DNA of 64,000 nucleotides from Dentipellis sp. KUC8613 (GCA_002286715.1 NSJX01000012.1:209916-273915), one strand, 5' to 3'. Counted from the first letter of the stretch, positions 10,601 through 21,538 are shown. The notes: generated from the sequence alone by a model not told the origin. Numbers and translations are program-made.

Positions 10601-11497
10601 CTAGTACACCTACAAATACGTGAGTTACCGACGCCTGAGATCGAGCTCGGAAAACTTACTTCGTCAAATGGCCGCGTGTCGTTGAAGCAACTCTCCCAGA
10701 CCTCGTCGACCACACGTTCCGCCGTGGCCTCGTCCGGACATGATGGATTCCCCTTTACCGAGAGGATTGCGCGTCTTCGGACACATGCCTGTCGCGGGAG
10801 AGATAGTGGGTACGCCAGCGGCAATTCGCGAACAGCGGAAGACACGAACCTGGTGTTGCTTCGAGAACGCCACCTCCCCGCGCTGGATTTCCTGCATCCA
10901 TCTGCAGTCGCCACTGAGGTTGTTCGCGCGTATCTATGCAGGGGTCAGAGAGATTCAGAAAACGATGACGTGATGAATACCTCGCTGCACGCATGATGGC
11001 GCAAGTCGAGCCAGTTGACATTGAACTTGGCATGATCATACATATGCACCAGTTCGTGGACGATGGTGTTTTCCATGTGCTTCTTGCCCATGAATTTGCC
11101 CTGGCAGAGGAAGACGGCACCCTGGTCCTGAGCGAATCCTCCAACGCGAACGCTATCGCAGGGAATACAAGGCAAATGCTCAGGCCTCACGTCCGCGCCA
11201 ACCGTCTTGAGGTGCTTGAGCATGAACACGATTGGTGGGCCTACGCGGAATGGTCATTACATGTACGAAAGGCATATACTGCTGAACGCACGAATACTGA
11301 CTGTATGTCATAAGGTTCTTCTTCCACGTCTCGCAGTTATTGTGCGCAATTGTGTATCGGCGCTCCTCGGGAGAGATCCCGTACCCGGTCATGAGCGAGA
11401 ACTCTCGACGCCATTTGTCAAAGAATCTGCTGGTAGAGGGTGATGTTGTGGACGAGGTACTGGCAGAGCTGGCTTCTTGCGACGAGGAGTCCGACAT
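10601..11497 (-). CDS. ATP23: Mitochondrial inner membrane protease Atp23
   Basis: Four exons encode about 225 residues. After a Ser-rich N-terminus the protein reads [22 protein letters not shown], matching the Atp23 family start. It continues through [22 protein letters not shown] and the zinc metalloprotease motif HELVH at about residue 127, followed by MYDHAKF. The C-terminal block with [18 protein letters not shown] then splices to a two-codon last exon ending in VY and a stop at 10601-10603. In yeast Atp23 removes the Atp6 presequence and helps assemble the F1Fo ATP synthase in the intermembrane space. The conserved Cys residues fit that oxidising compartment. The ATG at 11497 is chosen because the frame upstream offers only a GTG. 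All hallmark residues are present. Confidence 0.93.
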
Positions 11498-12843
11498 GAC
11501 CACCAGGTACTGGAGAGGTTAAAGGCAGGGGAGGCGCGTGACGTAAGCGAATCATATCGGTCAAGAAACCGACGCGACTCGAACCGTACGCGCGCTACTC
11601 GCGAGTCGCAACTCCTCTTGACTCTGCCTTCCGAGTCGGCGAGTGCGTCGACTAGGACCCTTGCACGAGTTCAATACACGACGGGGTCCGTTATCCTCGA
11701 AGCGAACGTGAGCCCGATTTTCCCCAATGTCCTACTTCTTTACGTTGCCGCCTCGACTCGGCCTCCGCCTTATTCATCGAAGAGGGTGCGCGAGCATCCC
11801 CGACAATTTGTCACTGAATTTTCCATCACGACACCCTAGCAAACGCAGCGCGCAAGGAGATAAGAAGCTTTCCTGATCATCCCCGGTGAGATTGCCTGCT
11901 CGGGGAAACTCGCTAATCTGAGCGTCGTATCTGCAAGGAAACCGCGGGGGGCATGCTGGTCTTTTTTTGGTCGTATGATCCTCGAGCACTGTCCTCCTGT
12001 TCAGGGTTCGGTGGATTCTTGTGCGGCCCCGGAGGGGCTGACGGAATTGCCATTAGCACGAAGCCGTCGTTCGCCGTCGCTCCTGGGATCTGCTGAATGT
12101 GCAAGGGGCACAAGATATCGGTGAGTGCTGTCTGCCTTCCTTTCCCCGATTAGCGGCTGTATCATTTGGATCGGGTTTCCCGATGCCTGTCGCTGCTAGG
12201 TGTCGCCGTATCATTGACATAACGCGGCGAGCCCAGCTACTAGACACGCTGAAGAGACCCAAACGAATGAATGACAGGCGACCCTGGCCACGTTGATTTT
12301 CCAAGGATTCGTAGGACTAGTACGAGGATCCCTCGTTATCCGTGGTCGTCACGTACACGAAGGTGGGCTGTTTCGTCACCCGAGCAAGCCAACTCATGCC
12401 CAATTCAGGAACAAAATCAGCGACCCGTTTCTCTCATCAGTGCGGTCCTTGTCGGTCAGATTTCGACACGGCGATTCCAACAGATTAGCCGAGTCGAGGA
12501 TACTTATTTTTAAACCACCCAATCTCCTCAGCGACGTAGACTGAACGTTTGTGAGGCATCGGAGAAAGATAAGCCGAGGGCTGCATGCTATCCTGGACAG
12601 GGGCACGACGCGAATACCACCGAACGCTTGCGGAGCTGTTTAACACTCAGCAAAAGCGGCCGTCGGGATGCCCGGGCACATCGAAGCAACTTCGCGCACG
12701 TTTTCATCATAGCACCTTCCCCATGTTATAACAAACATATTTCCCAAGACATTCCGAAGCACAGTAAAATTGTGACGTGATGCATAGACTGAGAGGCATG
12801 ATGTCAGACACTAATTGATGGTGAGAGAAACGACCCCGACTTT
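11498..12843. other. 1.3 kb intergenic stretch, nothing recognised
   Basis: This lies upstream of ATP23 and downstream of the crotonase gene. Short frames on both strands (up to about 120 codons near 11480-11840) are rich in Ser/Arg/Thr and show no domain. No repeat or RNA gene is evident. Confidence 0.4.
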
Positions 12844-14086
12844 CTACAGCTTCGCAGGGTTCTTCCAATTGGGTTTGCGTTTTTGCTATGAGCTGTCAGT
12901 ATTGGCAGTCCGCCGAGATCCACGTATACGATGGGACCTACCTCTGAGAATGCCCGAAGCCCCTCCTGCACAGACGATCGGCGACGTACTCCACGACCAA
13001 AAAATGGGGACTCACTTTGATATTGTATCCCTTGTACAAACGCTTGCTCTCTGGACTCCAGGTGTGCGTGGCGACAGCTTGTTCGAAGTCGGCGTGTTGT
13101 GCGGCCGTAATGAGGCCCCGTTTAGAGCACTGGACTGCGTCGGGGGAGTTCTGCGTTATCTGTGTAGCCCACTCTACTGCCGTCGACATGAGTTTCTCCT
13201 TGGGCACCACCGCGTTGACACTAGGTTCATCATGAGATGCACACGTCAAGACGTGATGGAAGAAGTACACACAATCCGAAACGCTGGTGTGCTTCTGCTG
13301 CCCCAACCGTGCGCCCGAGCAGAAGCATCTCTGAAGCGAGCTGAAATGGGATCACCGCTCAGCATAGGCACACAAATACTGACAGAGACGTATACCTGAT
13401 GACCCGCCGTCGCTCTGATCCTAGGAATGACTAACGAGTATTTGATTCAGACATCCGTGACACGGTGGCATGACTCGACCAATAGCTACCTCCTGCACTG
13501 GCGACCACCCCTCTTTTTACTTCGGGAAGAGCGAACACGGCTTCTTGGCTGGCAATGACAAGGTCGCAGTTCATCAGCATTTCGACCCCCCCGCCGAACG
13601 CGCCGCCGTTGACAGCAGCGATCATGGGCTTCGAAGTGAGCCGGCGTGAGATCGAGCCGAAGCCATTGAACGACGCGACGGTGTATTCCTGCTCATTCGA
13701 CTGGCCATTCTGCTGCCGAGTGAACCAGCTGTGAGAGTACGATAAGCCACAGCATGGAAGTTCCAGAAGCATTGCACTGACGCCTTGAGGTCTGCGCCGG
13801 CACAGAACGCGCGCCCCTCGCCGGTGATGATTACCACCCTGTATTTCGAGAACCTCAGCGACGCATCGGACAAGCAGAATTGCGGAGCGGGGACCTACCA
13901 CAAGCCGGGTTCCTCGTCAAACCAGTCGAGTAGCTTCTTGATGTCAGATTCCATTTGTGGCGTCATTGCGTTCAAGGACCTGGGGCGGTTGAAGCTAATA
14001 ACCATGACATGATCCTGAGGAAACGACGTCTTGACCTCATCCGAGTGCGACGGGCAAGGCACGGTGAATGCAGATGTCGCGGACAT
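12844..14086 (-). CDS. Enoyl-CoA hydratase/isomerase family protein with peroxisomal PTS1 (AKL)
   Basis: A multi-exon crotonase-family gene begins at ATG 14086. The order of motifs is canonical: VMVISFNRPRSLNAMTPQM near the start, then VVIITGEGRAFCAGADLKA, where CAGADLK carries an oxyanion-hole backbone. Next come PMIAAVNGGAFGGGVEMLM, the second oxyanion loop, and FALPEVKRGVVA with the acidic PE position. An exon containing LASEMLLLGRTVGAAEA follows, then VNAVVPKEKLMSTAVEWA and a closing exon ending NPAKL. The last three residues, AKL, fit the PTS1 consensus, so import into peroxisomes is likely. The reaction is probably hydration or isomerisation of an acyl-CoA in beta-oxidation or amino-acid breakdown. 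The exact substrate cannot be read from sequence. No mitochondrial presequence is apparent. Confidence 0.88.
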
Positions 14087-14717
14087 GGTGGGTGTTGAGG
14101 AGGTGTGTTCATCCTCGGCGATTGGCCTCGGGTACCCCAGGTGTGGGGTAATAAGCGGTGGCCGATCACATGTACGGGCTGTTAGCAGATAGTTTTGAGA
14201 TAAATAATTATGTGACAGATAAGGGAACCTGCCTTGTGTGTCGCCCTCACGACGTTAGATCGGGGTCCACGCGAGCGGGTAGACCATCGGAAGTTCGGAA
14301 AGGGCCAAGGGGTAGCAGTCGGATCGGAAGTCGCGCACGTTCCTAGATGGACATCAGCTGACCGCGCCGACCCCGCTCGCACCACTCGCCGACGGTCAAC
14401 CCTCCGTGCAGGAGTCCATAATCATGATCGTTGCAAGCAAGATGAAACAAGATAATGTGGCGATATCAAAATACAGCGTGGTGTACAGCTTGACGGTGAC
14501 GATTATCTCTCTCCGAACCCCCGCCCCTTCCATCCTCCATTAGCGAAGCAACAATAACGCCCTCCTCGGCGTGCGGTATATGGTGGTAGATGGTGGTGGT
14601 ACAGAATACAATGCGAATGCAAATGCGAGCGACAGAGCAGGCTGCGAGGCGCGTCAGCTGCGGGTGCGAGGATGCGAGAACAAAGGGAGACGTACTGGCA
14701 CGAGACATATCAGAACA
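14087..14717. other. Intergenic stretch upstream of the crotonase gene
   Basis: No convincing gene. The frames present are short and lack family signatures. It should contain the crotonase promoter on the minus strand. Confidence 0.4.
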
Positions 14718-14918
14718 CTAGCGGCGGCGGAAGGGGCAGTTCGGAGAGTGGCTTCCGCGCCAGCCGCAGTGGCAGCACTGGGGGGAGCTGGCGTCGATGC
14801 AAGGGTGCTCGTCCGCGTCCGTTCTTGAGGTGGTGCAGGCGGGACGCGACACCGACGAGTGCGAGTGGCACACGGGGTGGTGCGGAGCGGAGGTGGTAGC
14901 GGTGGAGGATGCGTGCAT
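14718..14918 (-). CDS. Small Cys-rich protein with a CxxCGWRG-type motif
   Basis: A 66-residue frame from ATG 14918 begins MHASSTATTSAPHH, is Ser/Thr/Pro-rich, and ends QCCHCGWRGSHSPNCPFRRR at the stop (14718-14720). The pattern C-x-x-C-G-W-R-G...H...C-P-F looks like a compact zinc-binding or disulphide motif and is unlikely by chance at the end of an open frame. The frame also stays open upstream to 15122, so an earlier start or upstream exon is possible. I have seen similar terminal motifs in small fungal proteins, but I cannot name the family and assign no function. Confidence 0.4.
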   Translation of the reverse strand: MHASSTATTSAPHHPVCHSHSSVSRPACTTSRTDADEHPCIDASSPQCCHCGWRGSHSPNCPFRRR

Positions 14919-15122
14919 GGCTGGGGAGAAGAGTAGAAAGGTGGTGGTTGAGCTGGGTGGTGGTGGAGATGCGTTGGTGAGGGGAACGGAGGAAGAAGGA
15001 CTGGCTTTTATGGAGGAGAGGATGTGGCCGGGAAGCAGGCCGGTGTACAGGATTCCCGATGTGGTCAAAGAACAATGACATCGTTCGGAGGAACGAATTG
15101 TGACTGGGTTGCACTGTCTCAA

Positions 15123-16524
15123 GAGTACTTTAGCCGCCCGTGGTTGATATCGCTGAGCGTTGGTTCGGATCAGTCGCCATCCCTGGCTGGAGAAAGCTTA
15201 GTACGTATTATCTCTCCATCTAACCGAAATCGGAAGCCCGCCCAGTCCAGTTGACTTCATCGGCCCACAACAAAGCAGCTGACAGCCATCCCCGCTGATG
15301 TGGCTTCCATTGACCCATCAGTCTCGTGTCCGGTCCCATGCCCCCCTTGCTGCGCACACTCGTCCACCCGGTTCGGTTCACTTCCCGGTCACAGGAACAA
15401 TCCAACATGCCGATGCCACGACCCTCTGCACAGGCACCCTCCACCAATCCTGGCCACAGTATTCCTGGCATCCTACACGTTGCATCCTCGATTCATGTCT
15501 CCAAATCTCATTGTGCCCCGCCTCGTATCCTCGAACATTGTCCTCCTGCTTTTCATCCGTGATTTGTGTCCTTGCTCGATCATTGACGCCGCCCGGGGCC
15601 CGCCACGACGGCCACACCATCGTCAGATCAGCATCGCCATCTCTATTGTACGCTTATCCTCGTCGGTGTAATCAGCTGCTGCCATATTTCACCCTATCGT
15701 CCTTGGTCTAGTGACGAACAGCTGTCGGCCTCGTTGACCCACAGCACAATCGCAACTCTGTTCGCACCGTTGCGCCGGTCCTGCTAATTGAGCGGAATCA
15801 AATCTCATTTATTCCCCGGGCCCAATTCGCGGACTTCATCGCGACACCGCATAACAGGGCCCACTTTCTATGTAAATCCATATACAGCCATATACGTGTT
15901 AAATGCGTGTGTGATCGCCAAGACAGCTGCACGTCGAACACGGATGTATATTCAGAACACGGGCGTTGGAAGGAAATAGAGACGCCAGGATCAAGCCACA
16001 AAATTCGTCTGCCCCGGGTACAGACTTAGTCGGGCCTGCGGTATCAGGCACTGTTACAGAAGTATTTCCGAGTGTCTGAATAGAAAACGATCTCCTGAAA
16101 GCGAGCAACACCTTCATCTGTGCTGTTGGAGCAGCCCAGAAGCCCGTCCAGGCGCCACGCTGGGCGGGAAGGGCGTGACTGAGGAGAAACTATCATGCAA
16201 TCGTGTTCAGCTGAACATACAATTGAATTCCGCACTTTCCGGGACACATGGACGTGTCTTGAGCGATTGGTGGACGTTGGACATGACTCTGCCAAGAACG
16301 GTACTTCGCCTTCTTATCTCCCGAAATATGGCCCTGAGGGTCCCGATGTCAACCAGCTGCAAGGGGACGTCTGCTGATCCTAAATTATCCTGAGCGTTTG
16401 GGATGGGCACGATGTCGAAACGGATGCAGCTGACTCACAGCGCCGCAACGCAAAGAAGAAGATACCGAAACGGGCGTCGACAAATTTACATACACAACAC
16501 CTTCCAAATCCTCTGCTCGAAATC
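15123..16524. other. 1.4 kb intergenic stretch, nothing recognised
   Basis: Open frames (for example near 15298-15711) are Pro/Ser/His-rich without domains. No RNA gene, repeat or splice-supported model was found. Confidence 0.35.
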
Positions 16525-18464
16525 TCATGATCCCTCCCTTCTGCGCTTCGGCGCAGACGCGTACCATTCCGGGACTTCATGTGCTCTCGGCACGGCCTTC
16601 TTTCTTAACTCCCTGATCTCCTTTTGCTCCTCCAGCTCCCGCAACACTCGCATCTCCTCTTTCTGCCGCTCAATCTCCAGCTCTTTCGCCCGTCGTGCCT
16701 CGTCGAACTTTTCGCGCTCTCGCAATCGTGCCTCTGTACTGAAATGCGGTGCGATAGGCACAGTGGGGGCGATCTGCTGGCGTCGAGCCGCCGCTAGCTC
16801 TGCCTCGGCTGCGTGAAGCGCCTTGAAATCCGGAATAAGCTGATCATGGCGAGACTCGGGGCGCTTCGAGCCCACGTTGCCGTTCTCCTGAGGCTCCAGC
16901 TTGCGTGCCGCTATGCGCGCGTCCACCTGGAAATGAAACTCAATCGGGATTGTGGGCTTCGCGGAGGGCAGTGCTCCAGACTGACAGTAGACGTAACGTA
17001 ACATGAACGAGGGTCCAACAATCGCGCATAGAATTAGAAGCTTACAGGTTTCTTCGCGTCCGGGATCAGGCCAGATGCCTGGCGCACGAGATCTTGCGGC
17101 TTGTCAGCGCTCATTGTGCGACCCCGTTCTTGCGGACGGGCCGTGCCTGGCTTCTGGACGACTGCTGGTGCGCCCTTGCGCCTGTTACTCGTGACAGCAT
17201 GGCGCCCGCTCGAAGTCCGTTTGGCCGGTGGAATCCTCGCTGACCGCTCACGAGGAGCTATGATATTCTTCACGATCGAGGGCTGGAGGGTCTTGCGACG
17301 TTTGGACTCTCGCCCGGTAGACTCCAATTTTGTCTTGCGAGGATCTAGCTCCGCGCTGGGTGAGGCGGAGCGCTTGCGCGCCGGTCGCGTGGGTGACGGT
17401 GCTGCAGGGCTTGGAGGGCGGGCGGTGCTAGTCTCTTTCCGCGGCGAAAGCTGAGAAAGCGTCAACGGTCCCGAATCATGCCCGCTGTCTGTCCGCTCGC
17501 GTCGGCCGTGTGATCCAGACCCACTGGCCTCGCTGGACGACGCCATGGCGGCTTCAATGCTGGCGGTCGGTTTAAGGTTCCTGGAAACACAAGTCAAATT
17601 GAGTTCCAACTATGTTGTTTTCAGCATAAGAGACGTACAAATTCGGATTAGGCATCGGGGTGCGGTGCAACAATAGTCCTTCGGACGAGATTTCCGAGCC
17701 CGTGCACTTCTGGGCAGCACTGTTGGCGCGCTTCACGGGCTGTCGATCGGGCACGATGCTGCTCGCTGCGGGAACTGTCGCGTCGCATGGAGGATCACCT
17801 TGTGTTGTCGTATCCACCTTCGATTTAGTTAGTAAAGGATTGGAGCGATGCCTAGCATCGGAAGCAGAAGCTGCGGTCGCACCTGTGTCTGTTGACCACG
17901 ATCGCCCTCGCCCTCAACGCCGTTCCGAAGAAGCTTGTCCACTTTCGGCTTTCTATTACGCTTCTCGGCTGGCATCAAACGCTCAGCAGGACGGTCACTG
18001 ATCTCTGCGCGCGCTTGCGCCTTCCGCGGAGAAAACAGCCTCCCAGATCGTGTTCGACGTTCGACAGGAGCCGGCGGTCGGCTCGTATCCCTTTGCGGTG
18101 CATCCTCGAGGCGTTCCGGCACAGCAGCGGCGTGCTGGTCCTCGGAGAAGGAGGGAGGCAGCGTCAATTTGGAAGACGATGCCCGGGGTAGCTCAGATGA
18201 GAGGGCGTCTTGGAGGCCATCAAGTTTGCTTCGGGGGGTAAGATCGCTGAGCGTGAGCGGCGTCTGAACAGCGCGCACCGGGGCCGGGGTATTGAGTCGA
18301 TCGTCGAGGCCGTCTAGGAATGCATGAGAGTCCTCATCCATGAGCCGAGAATCGTAGCGAGAATCGACGGGCATTTGGAATGTCAAGGAGGTATCGGAGA
18401 CATCGGGGAGGTGGCGAAGACTGAAGTCTGCATTGTTGAACCGGGACATGTCTGGGTGGGTCAT
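16525..18464 (-). CDS. TPX2-domain spindle microtubule protein
   Basis: Four exons give a basic, largely disordered protein of about 600 residues. Exon 1 (ATG 18464) has a conserved-looking short motif start, MTHPDMSRFNNADFSLRHLP, and many Ser/Pro/Arg stretches including RRTRSGRLFSPRK. The middle exons are rich in SPRK, KRSASPS and KRRKT, probable phosphorylation and nuclear-localisation regions. The last exon carries the TPX2 C-terminal signature: PIEFHFQVDARIAARK, then PHFSTEARLREREKFDEARR, then a long charged helix ending ELRKKAVPRAHEVPEWYAS. TPX2-family proteins bind microtubules, assist spindle assembly and, in animals, activate Aurora A. Splice junctions read cleanly (for example MPNPN to LKPTAS, and DAKKP to SGALPS). 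Function in this fungus is inferred from the domain. Confidence 0.8.
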
Positions 18465-18469
18465 GGGGG

Positions 18470-19590
18470 GCGAGATTCGTTGGTTACAGTGATCCGACTC
18501 GGACGCTGGTCGGGTCCCAGATCACTGTGATGAGTTAAGAAGAAAAGCAAGAATGTGCAGATCTGCCCGTTGCGTCGCCGTGATAACGCGGTCGCTTGAG
18601 TTGAAGTGCGAGGAACAATGGAGAACGACTCAGAGAGCACGGGCCAAGTTGATCAGCCACCGACGCGTCGCACACACGTGATCGTCACGCGTAAGATATG
18701 TCACAATATTTGATTGTCCTCCTCCTTCACTCTTCCTGTTGTCGTATGCTGACTCGATGCGCGAACCAGTGAGTCAATTTGGAAATATGTGATGTGATTG
18801 ATGCACGGCTTCCTTGCGTACATTTTCTCCCAGATTTTGTGACTGCGCGTGTATATGACCACCGAAAAAAGTCGATTTCGTCGACACGCTCGAAGACAGT
18901 CCAGTATCGAAGATGTGCCACGACTGCGCGTGTGACTGTTCATTGGTCCCGCCGAAGTGTGCTCGCGTACTCGTTGAAGTACAGCCGTATGCATATGTCG
19001 ATCGAGCCGAGGCTGCTTCCACTCGCAGCCTATGAATTACCAAAGGGAGACCATCTATGCCGGCGAGTAGATGGCTCCAATCTCTCCAACGCTGTTGACT
19101 CGAAGTGCACCGCCCTCGGCGCTGAGAAGCTGAGAGAGGTTATTCGACAGGGTCAGCATGGACCTTGTACCACACCGAACTCCTTCCCCGATGGCTCGAA
19201 GCTGAAGAGGCGCGTACTTGAGGAACTGCTGATCCTCCTACCATTGTAGTCACACGAACCGACTGTGGCACAGCTTGCGGCGCAAGAGGAGGATCATCAG
19301 TGGCTGGTGTCACTATCGGGGAAAAACCCAGGCCTCGTCTCGACGGTTGAAACGGAAGTTCAAGCCCAAGCCCTTCACGAAGCACACTAGACGCAACCCA
19401 CATTCCGACCTCGAAAACTTGCGCAATCTCTGGAGATCTTTGCCTATCGAGTCGGAAGTTCCGACGCGAGGTACTCCAGCTGACACACTGTCTTGTCCGA
19501 TGCTCAGCCTGTTCGGATGCTTTCTGCGGTCAGTGCGCATGGCTCAGCCTCACTGCGACGGTACACCTTGCTCTAATGGGTTCATCACGC
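18470..19590. other. 1.1 kb without a confident gene
   Basis: Upstream of the TPX2 gene. Short frames occur on both strands; one + frame near 19255-19340 reads RTDCGTACGARGGSSVAG before a stop and may belong to the decayed gene that follows. Nothing else is recognised. Confidence 0.3.
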
Positions 19591-20118
19591 CAACACGTCC
19601 TACATGCCGGCAGTGCCTTGAATGCTGACGTGCCTATGGCTGTCGGGCGTCCCTATCGATTGGCGGCTTCGGTTTGTGCTTCCAGCCGCTTCTTGCCCGA
19701 CACTTCGCACCTACCGGGGATGGATGACAGCAAACTGCGGAGTACATAGCATTGCCATTCCAGTTTGGCGACAACCAGGGTTCTTCTGTGATACTCATAA
19801 AACCTGTCAGGCTCGCCTACAGCTTCGCCCTTCGGAGCGCGCCCGCTGTGCAATCCTACATTGATGGTGGCGGGCTTCTTGCATCCATTGCCTTGTTTTC
19901 CGTGAGGTCAGATATCCTCATGGGGCCACAAATATGTCCACACCAGCGGCTCGTATCGGGATGCTTCGTTCATTTGATGTAGTCTTGCTGTCATCTATCT
20001 GCCAGGCCGGCATCGCTCAATTGACGCTCCTGGGCGTCACCATGTCGCCAGCGGTTCCTTCGCCATCGTCCAATACCATGGCACGGTCCTGACAATCGTC
20101 ATGGTCTCATTGCTATGA
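19590..20118 (+). pseudogene. Decayed gene of unknown family
   Basis: Consecutive blocks look protein-coding but lie in different frames. The first runs from about 19590 through VPMAVGRPYRLAAS and FLPDTSHLPGMDDSKLRST to a stop at about 19746-19748. The frame then shifts to LPFQFGDNQGSSVILIKP, AYSFALRSAP and SYIDGGGLLASIALFS, until about 19902. It shifts again to GHKYVHTSGSYRDASFI, a TGA, and then VIYLPGRHRSIDAPGRHHV and SFAIVQYHGTVLTIVMVSLL, with a final TGA at 20116-20118. The hydrophobic end could be a membrane or GPI segment. Some shifts could be introns, but no GT-AG pair restored phase. I read this as an inactivated gene; the family is not identified. Confidence 0.35.
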
Positions 20119-20597
20119 TCACACTCGCCCTGATAGGCCGATACGACCGTGAAACAAAGAACGGTATCCCTAGACTAGTAGTATTGGGCGCTAGAATGAC
20201 AAAGTTACATGAGAGATTACACTACAAACGAAGCACACATCGTCATATTTCAATCGGCCTTAACGGTACCGTCTATGAAATAGAGGACACCATTGATAGC
20301 CTAGGTTTTTTGACTCGGTTCAATGACTCAATAGGATGAAGGAAGGAACAGACGTACTTCTCTCATACGAGATATCTGCACATCGCCCTCGAGCAAAACC
20401 CGACGCCATTCTGGTTCGTTCGGACTTCCCTTCACTTCACTGAACGAAACCTTCTTGTTCTCATTCAGGGTCGGATATGTTTGGGAAGAAAGTTCGATAG
20501 GAGATTTCTATTGGCGTCATAGATAAGCCCACGAGCGGCTCGTTAATAGAAACGGGACGCACAGGAATAATATGCATGGACACCCATCGTTCCACAT

Positions 20598-20742
20598 CAC
20601 TGGGGGAAAGAGCCGATGGGCTCTAGGTTCAAATGTACAACAAATTCGAGGAAATGTCGATGTTTGTCCCACATGTATCTCAAGCATACATGCAAGAAAA
20701 CCTTATCGTGTATTACTTCATTGCCGAAGCCTGTGCCTCGGG
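20598..20742 (+). repeat. Left inverted arm of the MITE
   Basis: Starts CACTGGGGGAAAGAGCCG and pairs with the reverse complement of 20977-21121. Similarity fades after the shared CATACATGCAAGA block and the following 35 bp. Confidence 0.8.
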
Positions 20743-20976
20743 AGGAAATACGAAATGTAGCTCATATTTGATTCAAATTGATTTTGGTATCAAATTTGTC
20801 ATTAGTTTTAGCATTTGATCCGGGAAGCCACGCAGCGCAGATCCCCTTTGTTCTCCCTTTCAACGAACAAAGGGATATTTGTATTGCGTGGGATTTGTGC
20901 AAGACATGCAAAGCAAATCGTATGTTTCTCAACAAGTTCCATTCAGAACAGATGCAAGCCATATTTTCAGTTATAT

Positions 20977-21121
20977 TCTTAGACATATGCTTTGGAAATA
21001 CAGAAATACATGATATGATTGTCTTGCATGTATGCCGGAATTATATGCTGCACAAATATTGGCATTCTCTTGAATTTGTTGTACATTTGATTTCGGATCG
21101 CATCGACTCATTCCCCCAGTG
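20977..21121 (-). repeat. Right inverted arm of the MITE
   Basis: Read on the minus strand it begins CACTGGGGGAATGAGTCG and then follows the left arm with scattered substitutions. The divergence between arms suggests the family is older than this particular insertion. Confidence 0.8.
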
Positions 21122-21538
21122 CATTGCGTTTTGTACGCTCGTCGAACTCCTGCTCGGATATGTCGATATCGTCGTGCACAGACTCAGGATCTTGGTGACT
21201 TTCCGAAGGCTCAACACATAATCTAGATGATACACAGTACTACGACGAGATACTCACGGTTTTCGAGACAAGGCTATAATGGCCTTGTTTGAAGGCACTA
21301 GCACAGTGCTCCTCGCATTGACGTCGAATAAGCAGCGGCTTATCTCGGTCTCCCGTGCGTAGGAGAAGAAGATCGATGCAGAAGTTTCGATCGTGAGGAG
21401 GTCGGCTAGACTTGGTCCTGAGAGCCGCTGTTCCGTCTCAGGCATGCTACCAGAATCTGCTGTTAGAGCAATCTGTTCGTCAAGAGACGAGTTTGCGAGC
21501 AGCGGTATCAGCAGCAGGAGAACAGAGCGCAATAACAT

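Larger units (their letters stand above)
20598..21121. mobile_element. 524 bp MITE, CACTA (CMC/EnSpm)-like, non-autonomous
   Basis: Both ends begin CACTGGGGGAA, continue GAGYCGATG, and share TCAAATGTACAACAAATTC further in. The inverted arms run about 145 bp each at roughly three-quarters identity. The element is bounded by 3 bp direct repeats (CAT on the + strand, at 20595-20597 and 21122-21124). CACT-starting ends plus 3 bp target duplications are hallmarks of the CACTA superfamily. PIF/Harbinger also makes 3 bp duplications but normally of TTA/TAA type. The interior (about 20743-20976) holds no transposase and is AT-rich, with a 10 bp perfect hairpin arm pair CCCTTTGTTC / GAACAAAGGG at 20844-20874. 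It lies inside a FAS1 coding exon. Confidence 0.85.
20250..21538 (-). pseudogene. Secreted fasciclin (FAS1) domain gene split by a MITE
   Basis: Exon 1 (21258-21538) encodes a signal peptide (MLLRSVLLLLIPLLANSS) and the FAS1 start LADLLTIETSASIFFSY with TVLVPSNKAIIAL. After a 59 bp intron, exon 2 (from 21198) reads HQDPESVHDDIDISEQEFDE. It is then interrupted by the 524 bp element at 20598-21121, which introduces a stop four codons in. Beyond the element the same exon resumes with VERWVSMHIIP. A 55 bp intron (20508-20562) and exon 3 (20358-20507: SPIELSSQTYPTL, WRRVLLEGDVQI) follow. Exon 4 (20250-20300: AINGVLYFIDGTVKAD) ends the gene. All the flanking exons still keep phase, so the insertion is the only visible lesion and is probably recent. 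The intact protein would be an extracellular or vacuolar adhesion-type FAS1 protein. Confidence 0.85.

Noticed and set aside
14775..14785. CACTGGGGGG resembling the MITE terminus
   Set aside because: It is isolated, has no inverted partner, and lies opposite the small Cys-rich frame.
20633..21221. Short frames on both strands inside the MITE
   Set aside because: They follow the inverted arms and have no transposase motifs, so the element is non-autonomous.
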